Assembly: GCA_951230915.1 (NCBI GenBank)
Contig: OX579635.1
Span: forward strand, 33,046,001-33,110,000
Reading direction: 5' to 3'
Origin: Antitrichia curtipendula
Lineage: Eukaryota > Streptophyta > Bryopsida > Hypnales > Leucodontaceae
Length of the DNA: 64,000 bases
Below, piece after piece: positions 37,515 through 49,382 of this stretch (position 1 is its first letter; each line of letters begins with the position of its first letter). The notes below the pieces were generated by a model. The model made no database searches and had not been told where the DNA came from. It worked only from the letters and a program-made list of their open reading frames with translations. The position numbers were made by a program, and so were the translations under genes.

Positions 37515-37889
37515 GTACGGTTTTGTTGCTTCTGTTGCTTCTGTGTTCGTGTTCCTGAGCTCCTTTGCCATTCAGGAGCTGGCTATGGAGTGTGGCCATG
37601 ATTTCAGCAGTTCCGAGGACCATGTCTACAAGTAATAAGACAAATAATAATATTTTGGGAGTAATTAGACACCGGCGTTGTGGCCTTGTGGGGCAACATG
37701 GGTTCTCGTGCTTGCGTCCGAATCCGACCAGTTGGCTATCGCAAGAATAGTCAACGTTCCTAATTCCCCACTTTGCTGAGTGTACAGCGGAACATGCATT
37801 CATTCACGTTATGGAGTATATAATAATAATTAACCCTTGAACGTCTACACGCACGTTTGGCATCCAGTGGATGCCAGGGAATCCTTCTA

Positions 37890-38285
37890 CACGGAATAAG
37901 GGTTTTTTCAAGGGGACCCATACTAATTAATCAACATTGCACACAATATAAATATCTACCTTTGCTATGCATCAATAGTTTCTGAAGTGTCTAGGGGCTA
38001 TACATCATGTTTCAAACATTCTACATTTTTCCACAATAAGTCCCTTTAATTTTTTGGTCCCCTTAACCTTTAAATAGTTCGTGCTCTTTCTCTTATAATT
38101 TTTGTTTGATTGTAGAGATCTTAGTTTCGAATATAAATATTGAAAGACCATTCAATCTTTGGAGAAAAAAATTTAAAAAAATGGGAAAAAAGTTTTTTTT
38201 TTGGGCCCGAAAATTCTGCCCAAAGTCTGACAGCGACCAAAAAATGGTCATTTGACTGCTGAGGGGTTAATAACCCTATTCAGTG
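37890..38285. mobile_element. TA-flanked element with CACTGAATA-type ends
   Basis: Ends CACGGAATAAGGG and CCCTATTCAGTG, each flanked by TA. Homologous along its length to 63690-63877. Once the TTAA MITE at 38063-38270 is removed, about 190 bp remain, as in that copy. TA target and 12-bp ends fit Tc1/mariner; a CACTA assignment is less likely but possible. Confidence 0.75.
38063..38270 (+). mobile_element. TTAA element, family F (208 bp)
   Basis: Left end TTAACCTTTAAATAGTTCG; right end TGACTGCTGAGGGGTTAA. The related copy 63690-63877 shows a single TTAA at the same place (ggtcttcTTAAtacccctattcag less the ends), an empty site. The reverse copy lies at 53258-53424. Confidence 0.88.
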
Positions 38286-38577
38286 TAGTAGGACAGAAGT
38301 GTAACTATTCATCCTTGGAATTTTGTTGTGAAAAAAGAGGAGGTCTTTTAGAATAGTTTGACTTCTAATGAGTGCTTTTGCTATTTCTTATGCTAATGAT
38401 TTACAAGGTAATGAAAAGGGATGATTTCCGAGGTCACATGTTCATCTGTTAATGAAACTGATGAAGTGTAGGGCGTGCATCTACATAGGCATCTCTTCTT
38501 GGCCCAAATCATAGAGCTCAGGATTTCTCCATTGATTTGCACCCATATAAAATAAAAGTTTGGCGCTTCATGCAATT

Positions 38578-39642
38578 TTAACCCCTAAAATGCTCCAAGG
38601 CATCAAATTTTGGTGTCAACAATACCCTGAAATTAAATAAAACTTAACCAAGTTGTTATTTTTAGTAGTTTATATTTTTGAATAAAATCTTTTTGAAGTC
38701 TAGTTTTAACATCTAATTTTGAAAATGATTCATTTATGATTTTTTATTAAAGATTTTGTTCAAGGGTGTCCATTGCAATCTTGACATTCCGTAGTGTTGA
38801 GATCTCTTGGAAATGAGCCTCAAACACACTAGATCTTGGAGAAAAAATTACATTATAAATTCATTTAAAAAAATTATAGAGTAGATTTTGAGAAGCCATA
38901 AATTGATTGGAGTTATGCATGTTAGGCCCTTTATCCTCATATATTTTTGGTGACCAATTTTCTAGATTTGACATGTGAAAAGAGGATTGAAAGACTTCAA
39001 ATCATTTTCGCAATTTTAACCCATAAAGTCCCAAGACCTTTTTTCTATAAAAACACGCACTCAAAATTGCTATTTCTATAGCAAAGAGAAAAAATCCATT
39101 TAAAACATTTTATTTGCATATTTAACTGCAAGATTTTGTACTAGACTAGTGTCGGAATGTGTAGAAAAAATTTCACAAAATTTGACCATGTAGATTGGAA
39201 GATATTTGCGTTTAAAGTGTAGAAAATAAGGGGTTTTGCACGTTGTTCAACTATATTTTTTTAACTTTGAACCTTTTTAACTTAGATTTTTTGTTGTATT
39301 GATTTTGAATTTCTAATTTCATATGATGAATAAGTGAATTGAGAGTCTAGAATTTTCTTTTAAACAACACGCTTAGTTTTCACTCATTAAAAAATTGTGA
39401 AGTAGAAGTAGGTTTAAGATAGAAGGGAAAACTAAACCGTTGATAGCTCTAAGATGGAATTGAAACACACTAACCTCACTGGTGAGATTGTTCTAGCAAG
39501 AAATCTTGTTTTAGGGCCAAAGAAGGCTTTGGTCCTTTAAGGGTTAAAAAAATTGATACAACTTATCAAAATGTTGGTTTTTTGTTCAACTTAGAGCAAA
39601 TTCCTAGAAGCTCGAAAAAGACCTTGGACATTTAGGGATTAA
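38578..39642 (+). mobile_element. TTAA element, family C, carrying a nested family B copy
   Basis: Left end TTAACCCCTAAAATGCTCC; right end GGACATTTAGGGATTAA. The interior matches 56632-57283 and the reverse of 59930-61278 ('attgcaatcttgac', 'gggcctcaaac'-like, 'aagaggattgaaa'). About 533 bp remain without the nested copy at 39016-39547. Confidence 0.82.
39016..39547 (+). mobile_element. TTAA element, family B, internally shortened (532 bp)
   Basis: Left end TTAACCCATAAAGTCCCAAG; right end TTTGGTCCTTTAAGGGTTAA. Homologous to both ends of 32660-33582 but lacks about 390 bp of its middle or right half. It lies within the family C element. Confidence 0.82.
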
Positions 39643-39887
39643 TTTGAATTTTCAATCTATAATTAGAAATATACCTTATAAATTAAGGTATGTTTGTACT
39701 TGGTGTTAAAGAGTATTGTTATTGAGGATCTTAGGAATAAATTTAGACCTGCTTGTGGACCGGATTTACATTGCAAACATCACCCCTATCATCACCCTTA
39801 CCCTTTGAACATACCCTTACCCTGTGAAGTGTGAACTGCAGTCTGCCCACAGAATTCACCGACAATGTTCCTAGTGTTGAATACTTT

Positions 39888-39990
39888 TGTTTATAATTTT
39901 TATTTTTATTTTTATTTTTTTACGCAATAAAACGGGATTTCATTGCATAAATTAAAATACAAAGCACCAGCCACAAGTGACCTGGTGAGA
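39888..39990 (-). mobile_element. Possible 3' end of a LINE-like retroelement
   Basis: Read on the minus strand, 'gcaatgaaatcccgttttattgcg' in part is followed by a tail of AAAAAT units (39888-39920). This looks like a non-LTR retroelement 3' terminus with its A-rich tail. No reverse transcriptase frame is present in the window. Confidence 0.4.
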
Positions 39991-42850
39991 GACATATAAA
40001 TTTTTCTATAAAGAGACTTCAAGTTTGGGTTTCGACTGCTGCATGCCTTGTTTTTTCCGCAGTGATGGATTTGAACATTTGACACGTGTACTCACTGTAC
40101 TGTATTGAAATGACAGTGGTTGATAACTCCAGTGGAACCAACAGAGGTACCTATTTCCGATAACTTAAGCATTTCAGCATGTAGAATATGGGAAATTCCT
40201 TGATGAAAAAATTGAGCTCAATGTGTGCAAACATAAGGATGAGGAAGAATGAAAATAATAATAATTCAAGCATGAATATTTTATTCAATATAAATGTGGG
40301 TTTTTCATTCGGATCCATTCTAATTTCGTAGTACCCAATTCTCAAAGAGAAGTGTCCAATTCTCAAAGCCAATATACAGTGAAGTATTTATAATGGTCAT
40401 GTTGCTCATCTAAAATAGAGACAATTGCTTCTTTTAGACAATTACCACATCAAAATCCTAAAAGAATCACTTTTAATTACATCATAGATAGAAGTTCTTA
40501 GTTTCCTATTATGGTCACTAACTCACTCTATTGCTATCACTCAAAAATTTGATTACTATTAAACAATCAGCACAAAGTTGTCACATTCATTGATTGTCCA
40601 TCTACTAGCTATGCAAAATGAACAAAATGTATGGAATGGGTCCTTCCTAGATAGCTTACATTAAACATTTGTACGTTCAAGATTTTACAACAAAACTACG
40701 TGACAATGAGAGCCACCTTCAGATAATAAGCAAATGTGCAAGATATTTCATAATGTCTTTTGCAAGGCCATGCAAAAAAGGTTTGAATTAATAGAAAAGG
40801 TGAAAGAACATGCTTATAGTTTAGTTGTATGTAGAAACTTGGATCCAATAAACACTTCTAGAATAGTAATGTTGGGCACCAAGTTCTTGTAATTTTGCAA
40901 AACTCACCTATTTTGAGCACCTTGAAACTTCACAATATATTCATTTGGTGTCCCAAAACTATATTGATTCTAATAGAATCCAAAATCCACTTCTAACTCC
41001 CAAAACAAATTTAACAAAACGTAAAACAATATAACAACATGATACCATTCTCAAGGGCTTATATGACAATCTTCCACCCTTAAGGACCAATGGGTAGTCC
41101 AAATTTCCAAAATTGTGAAGATGTATTGTAAATGTAACTTAAAAGTATAATTTAATGATGACTCTCAAACAATAGTTGTCAAATATGATCCATGGATTAC
41201 ATCCATATAATTAGATCAACAAGTATACAAACCAATATTTTTTTAAATAAAATTTGAAGCCCAAAATTAAAAATTCCTTCTAAAATTAATTGTAGATTCA
41301 ATGTTTGTGATTTTTACAAAAATACATTTCCTTAAAAGTTTAAAGTGTTAAATCTCAGTCATAGTGATTTTTGAAGATTTTTATTTCTATTTTTTTATTC
41401 AAGTCATTTCCAACAGATTATTTTTTGAATTGAAGAAGTTAGTTCTTGAAGCCATACCTACCAATATCCTTTAAATTATAAAATATTTGATAAAAAAAAT
41501 TCTTCAAAATCTATACCATGCAAATGTTAAAAAACTAACATAAAAATCCTTAAAAAATTGATAGGTGAAGAAATATAGTTTTGTGAACTTGGGATATTAG
41601 GATGTATTTGTATTCATCCTTTGTTTAAAATTTCAATGCCTAGTTCTTTAGAGGTTAAATAGAAAACTTGAGGATCCTTCAACAGTGTCACTGTACCAAG
41701 AATAATTCCCTGTATAGTAACCTACAACCTATGGACAAGTTGTCATTCAAGATTTTTTAAATCCAAAATGAGCCTTGATTCATAGGAAGCAAAGAGTTTT
41801 TTGCCTTGGTAATTCAAGAATGTCATTATATATTCGGATTTATGAGTATGAAAAAGCAGAAATCCAAATTACATTTTTACACAAAAGGAAGGTCAAAATT
41901 TGAGGCAATAATCTTCCTACATTCATTTAACTTCAACATTTATCATAAGTAAGGATGTGATTCTCTATCACCACATGTGCAAGTTCGTATCCTTCCACCA
42001 AGAATACGGATTCTTGTGGTAGGGATCTAATTCTCTCATGTGCACAAATGAACTAGAACCACAATAAGGGTAGTCACACCTTCTATATTGCTTGCCCATT
42101 CTTCAGAGAATGGAGATATGGTGGCTCTCTGTGGCATAATATTCTTCTTCTGCAAAATTTTCTCCACATCCATTATTCTCCTCCAGAGATGAATAATGGA
42201 TGTGAAGAAGATTTATTCATAGAAGTATCTTCTCTTGCGTTCCTTGTGCTCCTAAGTTTCACCCCTCTATTGCCGTCACATCCCCATTATTTGTTCTCCT
42301 TCTCTACACGTCACTAAAGGGGTGTCACACCTTCTTCACCCGGAATTGCTCCCTATTGACTCTTGTTTTCTCTCACCAACTTCTCATTCTTCATAGAAGT
42401 TTGTTTGGTAGGGGTCTGAATGGCTCTGAGCATATTGCCCAACGAGGAAGAAAGAGGACACCTGATGAGTAGTGTCAATGATTAATGCTACTTCTAGGTA
42501 GGACTGTAGCAATCACCCCACCCACCATTGTTCACAAAACTAGCTAAAACTTGCTCCATTGCTACTTAAAATTTTCAGTAGTTAAAAGTATATGGGAGAA
42601 ATCCTTGAAAAAATTACATTTTAGCCAAAACTGCAATAAGCAATAGAATTTGATAGCCAGTTTGCAACTTCCTCCACATTGGAATTAGCATCTATTTTGT
42701 CAATTTTGTATTTTAGTACTCCCAATAATCCTTTACAACTTGCAAAATCCTTTTCTTTATGAATTTTTTTTAACAATAGTCACTCTCAAGGTAGCCAAAG
42801 TTGATGCTTGTTTGTCTTAAAGGTAGCATATTGCACTAAATTCCATAAAC
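39991..42850. other. AT-rich intergenic DNA
   Basis: No gene seen in about 2.9 kb. A small inverted repeat occurs at about 42158-42212 (CACATCCATTATTC facing GAATAATGGATGTG). A right-end-like word TTTAGAGGTTAA at 41648-41656 has no partner. Confidence 0.5.
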
Positions 42851-43680
42851 TAGTTCTTGGATCACTGCCCCCCCCCATTATACTGTAATTGCGTCAGTTT
42901 GAAAATACGCTTATTAATTAGTCAAGAGATAATCGATGAGAGCCATCGGCCCTCCTCCTCCTTTGACTGCTTCTGTTACGGCGTGTTGGCGATCATTGCG
43001 TCGTTACAACGATCGTCGGTTGCACTCGACAGAGGGAAAGCTACAGTAGGGAACTGGGGATCCGCCACCATCCGGATTTGAATCGCGTGCTGTTTAGTTT
43101 TAGGGTCTAATGATGAAGTACCGATCGATACAGTATCGACCTGTCGCGGAAATTCCAGGGAATCAATACTCTTTGAATGGGCTCAGAATTCAACTTCGAC
43201 TGCTGTACTGTGATGTAAATGCTGACTTGGAAGAAAAAAAAGTCGCCATGTTTTACGTGGGATTTATTGACGGTAGCAGGCTGGCAGCCATGGCAGGCCA
43301 TACCGCCACACTGTTGTAACTTAGGGAAGCCAATATAACTGTCTGTTGTCCTGCAAACTGCACGGTCAATCATGGGCGATCGACGCTTTTGTTTTTGTTT
43401 AGAGGCCCGCCGTCTACTGTGCAGTACAAGTTCACTGACGTCAGGAGGTGTGTAACTTAGATTCAGGTGATTTCTGGTGCGTGCCATGTGGTGTGCTTGG
43501 GTCCTGGGGTGACTCCGCAAGGCAGCAGCAGGTGACATTGCAAGTGCCAACTCGACCAATTGCCAAAGCAAAGCTTGTATTAACTGTCGAAAGGAGATCA
43601 CCCATTTCCGACCAGCCAGCATCCCACTCTGGCAGCTTAGGCTGCTCAATTTCCGATCAGCTAGCTCTTGTGTAGGTGAC
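42851..43680. other. GC-richer island, unassigned
   Basis: Composition rises to near 50 percent GC. A minus-strand frame of 180 codons (43649-43107) and shorter plus-strand frames exist, but their products look like random translation (no domain, long Lys/Arg and Phe runs). It could be a gene relic, a promoter-proximal region or a GC-rich transposon piece. Confidence 0.3.
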
Positions 43681-46060
43681 AGCTCAAGTACAGCATGACT
43701 AGCAAGAGCAATAGAAATGTCAGCGAGGTGTACATTGAAAGCCTACAATGATCGCAACATGTACATTGAAAGTCACAATGATCACTTGCATCGGTTTCGT
43801 AACCATCCTATGGTTGGAAATGGCTTTGCCTAGATATCAAGAATGGGACAAAAAAAATTCATGATGATTTCGTTTTTGAAAATGAAAGTCTTCAAGAATA
43901 TGGAATCCCCTCAGTCATTTGTAGTTTTGAAGATGGGAAAAAAAAATTCCCCAACCTTCTCCATGTTGCACATGGGTCAAATTGCTTAAGTGATCGAAAA
44001 TGGGTGATCTCCTATAGTCCTATGTAGTCCTAGAGAGGAACATCGTTGCACACTTTGCACTTGATCGAAGCTCAATTTGAGGAAAAATGGGGACAAGGAA
44101 TGCCTGCAGTGACAGGACGGAGGCCCACGGGAAAGATTTAGACTAACGTAATTTTGTGCCTGGCTGGTCTAGGGTCTTTACCGCACTAACCACTCAGGCA
44201 AATGCACAAATTTATTGGAAGAATAAGGTATGTATACCCATTGTGGACCTTTTGGTTGATGCACATATTTATCTTGATCGGTTTCACAATTTTTTGGTTG
44301 TTAGAGAACAACAAATTTGAGAATTTTTCACACATATTTCAGTCAACTCATTTTTCAGTAAAAAAACACACATTATAAGAGGTCAAAGCAAAAATATATA
44401 GCTTCTTGTTGTTGTCCCTAGGAGGACTATTCTTGTCCTTTTGGATTCTATTGTGGTTCTTTGGACTTCTTACACAGTTGCAATGGTAAACCACAAGAGT
44501 CCCTTCAAATGGTGGAATAATAATTGAGGAACCTTTTGCCCATGTGTCTAAACCGCATGGAAGGCTTGGAAGTAATAAACAATGCTTATTCAATACAATT
44601 CCACCCCTTTCAACTCCAATTCAAGTCCATGTATACAAAATTACTACATTTGAAAGGGCGAAATTGGTCCCAAGGGTTTGAATTGGGTAGAGGACCATTT
44701 TAGGTATACATACCTTAAAATGAAGCCCTAGCTCAAATACAATACGGAGAGCAAGTGAACCAAAGCAAAATAGAATCTAAAGTTCAGAAGGGACCTTGTC
44801 ACCTTGGAGCAAAGGGGAGTTATAATGGTGGGAGCCAGCCACAAAAGTCAATGCATTTGAAACACAATGCCATCCATAGGACCTACACAAATCCAATGTA
44901 GGTTCTTGCTAGCAAAGGTGGCAAAAATACTTGTTGTGCACTTTTGTCAATGAAGCTTTGAATTAACCTGGATCAAACCTGGATCTTAATCTCAATTGAA
45001 GTACTCAAACTAAAGACAGTAAAGCTGATTTTTAAAATTACATAAAAAAACAATAGTAACTCCTTCTATATATCTATATTGTTGATTCATACAAAATATT
45101 TTATTTTATTTTATTTATATTGGGTGCTAGGATGCGATTTTTAGAGGAGTTGAAAACCTATTGTATTAGCATCCTTTCGAGGAGAGCCAAGCACATTTCC
45201 ATAAGAGGTTTGCAAAATTCAAGAGATTCTCAAAATTCAACCCTAAGGGCTTGATTTCTTGAATTTCTTGAATTTTGAGAGCAATTATGGCATGAACTTT
45301 GGAAATTCAATCCACTTGCATCTCCAAGGAAGGCATAAAGGTACCGTAAGTAGATCCAAAACCACCCCAATTCAATAGTGATTTCTACTATTTAAACCAA
45401 TCTCATTATGTTGTAACATAAATGAGTTGACTCAAATACATGTGGCAATTTTTTGATTTGCCATTTTATTGCCATTTTTTGTGAATCCAATCAATCTTAA
45501 TATGCACAATTAACAATTGTGAGGTGGGCATCATAATTTGTAACTCATGAGATTTTGGTTCCAATTTAATGTCTTGTTTATTATCTAATCACCATAATTA
45601 GGAATATTTTGCACAATTAATAGATTGAAAGCTCGTTGTTACTTCAACTACCCAACAATTATTCAATTGGCAGTGAGAGTGAAAATCAATAAATCAAATG
45701 TAGAAGTCTGTGCCTAGGTGGTGCAAGACCAACCTTTCATTCAAGGAATTTTATTTTTGGTGATGTTTCTGTGAATTGTCATCTTTTTCCAAAGCATTTG
45801 ACAAGCAAGATTATATTGTGAAGGCTATATGACCTATATAAAGTACAATTTCTATAATACATTGTGACCCTATCTTGTATAATTCTACTTGTCAATATTA
45901 TGAAGATGAATGAAGATAGGGAACAATTTCACCATTTTCTTGAGAGTAGTGCGTTTAAATGGGGACTCCTTAGAGGGTTCTTTGAGGATCCACTCTTTCC
46001 CTAGTGTTTTGAGAAATGTTCTCTATTTTGGGAATGATCAAATTGCAAAAAAAAATTTAA
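43681..46060. other. AT-rich intergenic DNA
   Basis: A short direct repeat, TGTACATTGAAAG followed by CACAATGATC, occurs at about 43730 and 43760. A loose palindrome of 'caaaattcaagagattctc' type lies at 45208-45290. No gene seen. Confidence 0.5.
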
Positions 46061-47110
46061 GTTCTAAGTTGCCCCCAAGAGCAAGGAAGCCGAACGTGGT
46101 CCCGTGGTCAAGCAAACCATGTCCGCCCTGAGTCGCGATGTTTCCTAAAATCGTCTCCACTCCACGTGACACCGTCCGCCGACGCATCATCGCACATGGG
46201 CCAACAGGCCCCGCCATCGCCAGCAGGCCCCGACCTCGCGCCTGTCCCGGGGACAACACCTTCTCCTTCGGGCAACACCACAACTCCAGCTCTCGCTATC
46301 TTTGTCCCCTGCCCTGGCCAGCACTCCATCTCGTCTTTTCCGTTCCAAATCGTCGAATCGATCCACTCGCCGTTCGATTCCATCAACAATCGCCCCATGC
46401 CACTTCTCATTCCTTTTCCCAACTGATCCGTCGCCATTAGATCGACCTCGTGACGGCCCAAACATCCATGAATTCGGCATTGTGTTCAGCGATCGCGAGA
46501 TACAGAGGATTTAAACGAGGGTTGCAATTGTACGGCACTTGTGACGATCGTAATTGGAGGTTCTTGTTGCGTGAGGTTTTCTATTTTCGCGGCGGAGGAT
46601 CGCGCGGAGCGTGGTTGCCCGGTTTTAAGGAGGCTTGTGGCGTGGTAATGCGCCGGCGTGAGTGTGAGCTTGAGGCGAAATATTTGAACAGGTTTGTAGT
46701 TCTCCGGGGTTTGGAGTCTTCTGTGGTTTTTAGAATTGCGGTTCAAGTGGTGGCGATGCAGAAGCCCGTGCGGGGAAGTGTGGAAATGCAGGGAGGGAAT
46801 GAAGGTTGAGAGAGTGGGAATCATGTCATGGGAGGAGAAAGGGGAGGACGAAAGGTTCAGTGCGTTGTTTGTTTCCTCTGATTGTTTCTGTAGGTGAACG
46901 TCGCGCTGTGGAAGTATGTGAGGGGGAATAGTGATGAATTTTAGATCAGCAAACGAGCGGGCCGGCCTGCACTTTTTGATGAGTTTGGGAGTGAGTGTGA
47001 CCGTACGTGGCATGAGATGGTACGCAATGGGCCAGGGTGCTTTATTGCTGATCAGTTTCATGGCGGCTGCTTAATTCTAGTGGCATACAGTCATCCCGAA
47101 GGTTCACGTC
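46061..47110. other. GC-rich island with a Pro/Ser-rich open frame
   Basis: Clearly GC-richer than its surroundings. On the plus strand 46166-46426 encodes a Pro-rich stretch (QQAPPSPAGPDLAPVPGTTP), and overlapping minus-strand frames also stay open. It could be the first exon and promoter of the gene whose later exons start at 49383, which lacks its own start codon. However, no good splice donor could be tied to the frame. Confidence 0.3.
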
Positions 47111-49192
47111 TTTTGTTTTATCCCGACAAGTTGCAATAGTGGTTGTGGTTGACGAAGCGATTGGGCTTGAGCGTTACCTCGGGGACTTTAAATTTAGAGG
47201 CGGGTATTGAGTTTCTTGCGATCAAAAGGAAACGCTTGTAAAGATCAGGCACGGCGTAATGCAAACAAAATTGCGAAGAGTAGTTATCCGGTCGACTATA
47301 GCCGGCCTGAGCTGCACAGGAGGGGATTAAATCCTGTTCTTGTGTACGTGGACGCTGAGAACCGCGATTCTTGTCCTCAAGACTTGTCAGTCGATTGACG
47401 GTGATTGCCGTCAGGGTAATTGCCATCAGCGTGGCGGTCGCGCGAACATACTTGATGTCAGTTCAGCTATGATATATTCCGTATCAGATATTTGCTGTTA
47501 GATGGCAAGGTTCTTGTGTAAGGCTGTTGCGATTGCTACAGTTTGAGACCATGGTTGAACATTATCGTCCTTTAGTCCTTTATTACGTCGGTGTGAGGAT
47601 ATATAGTACTGGGCACTTAATCATGAATGGTTAGGCAGCCGCTGGGTAGGGTTAGGGTAAGTCATCGGTGCAGTAGGTTCTCGAAACTTTCAGCCATGGT
47701 TCCATAGTTCTATGTTGGAATAATCGCTAAGCCCTCGGGATGAAAGCTTCGAACTCCACTCCCATGTACCGGTAGTCAGCCTGCAGGGAAAGTGTGCCTG
47801 CTTCGCGGCAAATACAAGCTAGCTGCCGCGACTCAATTGAACAACTAACCCGTCTTGTTGTCTGTGCTGCTTTTGATTCGAACCTCACTTGCACTCTCGC
47901 TCCAGTTTCTGTAAATTTGTTATTCTCAACGTTAATTTTCACTTTGCAGGCATATGATCCAGTTTGGCAGAAGAGTTTTGGATTGTAGACAATTTTGACT
48001 TGGACATCAGAGGAAGAAAAATACTTGAATGCTCCATCCAAGGTCAGGTACGAGTAGTTCGTTACAAGCTAGCTATTGCATCTTGTGCTCGACCGCGGTG
48101 ACTATGTGGTTGCCGCAGTCATCAATTTTCCAATTGCCACTGTGCTTACCCTATTTTCGTACACTTTGATTTGCCCAGTTCTGCAAGCACTGTTTCCTAG
48201 ACAAGAGATGAGACTAGGTCGTCGTCAGCTAGGTTTTCATTGGTTGACTTGTAAGTAGAGCGAGACAACATGTATGTCTCTCAATCAATCAGCAGGAAGT
48301 ACTGTACGTAATTGGTTAATTTGACTGCAGTGAATGATGATGCGAGAACCTGACGAGAGTCTTTGCACCGTTGCTGCAGAAATTGGTGATACCTGGAGCA
48401 AGAGAAGCGGGTAAAGCACATAACTTATTCAAAACAGCATTGGCTTGTGAGCTTCGAACTACTGATTGCTCGACAAGAATTCCGAAGGCCAGGCACTCTA
48501 GCGCCTGCCATTTCTTGTTCCAAGTATCCAACTCATGCCTTGCTATGTCATTGTAATCCAATACGCTGACCATCGTGCGGTTCAAGCAAAGAATTGCCAG
48601 CTGTGCAGCAAGCGAAGGTGTGCCATCAAGGGAGCTGGCAAGAAGAGAATGTTTTTTTGTATTACTCCATCATATGACATCTTCTGGAACATGATACCAA
48701 TTTGCGTTTAGAAGAAATGTAAGCATAGGTTTGAGGGGAAATCTCCAGTACAAACAACTCGCATCAAATGAACTTCCGCGACGAGGAGGTGCACCCCGTG
48801 GTAATTTGCCTTTCCCCATTCCAGCATTAACTACATAACTTAATCTTAAATTTCCGGTCTTGTGTAAGAAGTAATTGTAATATTATTCTGGTGAAGGACG
48901 TCGAAATATGAGAGCTGTCGGATCCTTTTTCTGTTCTGACCTTTGGCTGGCCGCCGTACCAATGGAACCTTGTATTTTTTCTTTTCTTTAACCGTTTTCT
49001 ATCCTTTTTGAATTTTTGCACGTTTTGGCTTATTATCATTGAGTAAATAACTTATCTCAAGTTAATTATGTAATAAAAGATTTTCTTCCAAAGATTCAAA
49101 TCTTATTTTGGATGAGAATTCATTTGGACGGAACTATGCCGAGAAGCATTCTGTTCATCATCTAGAATATGAACTTTAGGAGCTCCTAGGGG
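47111..49192. other. Unassigned region with moderate GC
   Basis: Two minus-strand frames look somewhat protein-like: 48041-47727 (VKINVENNKFTETGARVQVR) and 48585-48316 (WNKKWQALECLAFGILVEQS). I could not join them by credible splice sites and do not recognise a family. Possible gene fragments. Confidence 0.3.
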
Positions 49193-49196
49193 TTAA
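49182..49196 (+). repeat. Orphan right end of a TTAA element
   Basis: CTCCTAGGGGTTAA lies about 190 bp upstream of the first exon seen of the next gene. No left partner identified. A run of about 20 T follows at 49245-49264. Confidence 0.4.
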
Positions 49197-49382
49197 AAGC
49201 AATGGGCTCGTGCCTGCCCTCTGGCTGGTCCTGGCTGTCGTTTCACTTTTTTTTTTTTTTTTTTGGACAGAAAGCTATGGTTCCCATCCAAGTTAATTTA
49301 TTGTAGATAAGCATATTTCGAGGGCTTGAGGCTTCTGGTTTATGGCAATATAGTAACGCTGGGAGAGTGAATGGATGACTAG

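Larger units (their letters stand above)
37830..38453 (+). mobile_element. TTAA element, family D, carrying a nested TA element
   Basis: Left end TTAACCCTTGAACGTC at 37830. The body matches 28981-29209 up to 'ggaatccttcta' and again from 'taggacagaagtg' (38288) to about 38453. The interruption is the TA-flanked element at 37890-38285. The right end is decayed and approximate. Confidence 0.65.

Noticed and set aside
44140..44210. Possible tRNA-like segment
   Set aside because: Some paired words exist but no coherent acceptor stem, anticodon arm and T-loop could be drawn.
46108..47061. Long minus-strand frames at the GC-rich island
   Set aside because: Open frames on both strands at once indicate composition rather than coding; no family resemblance.
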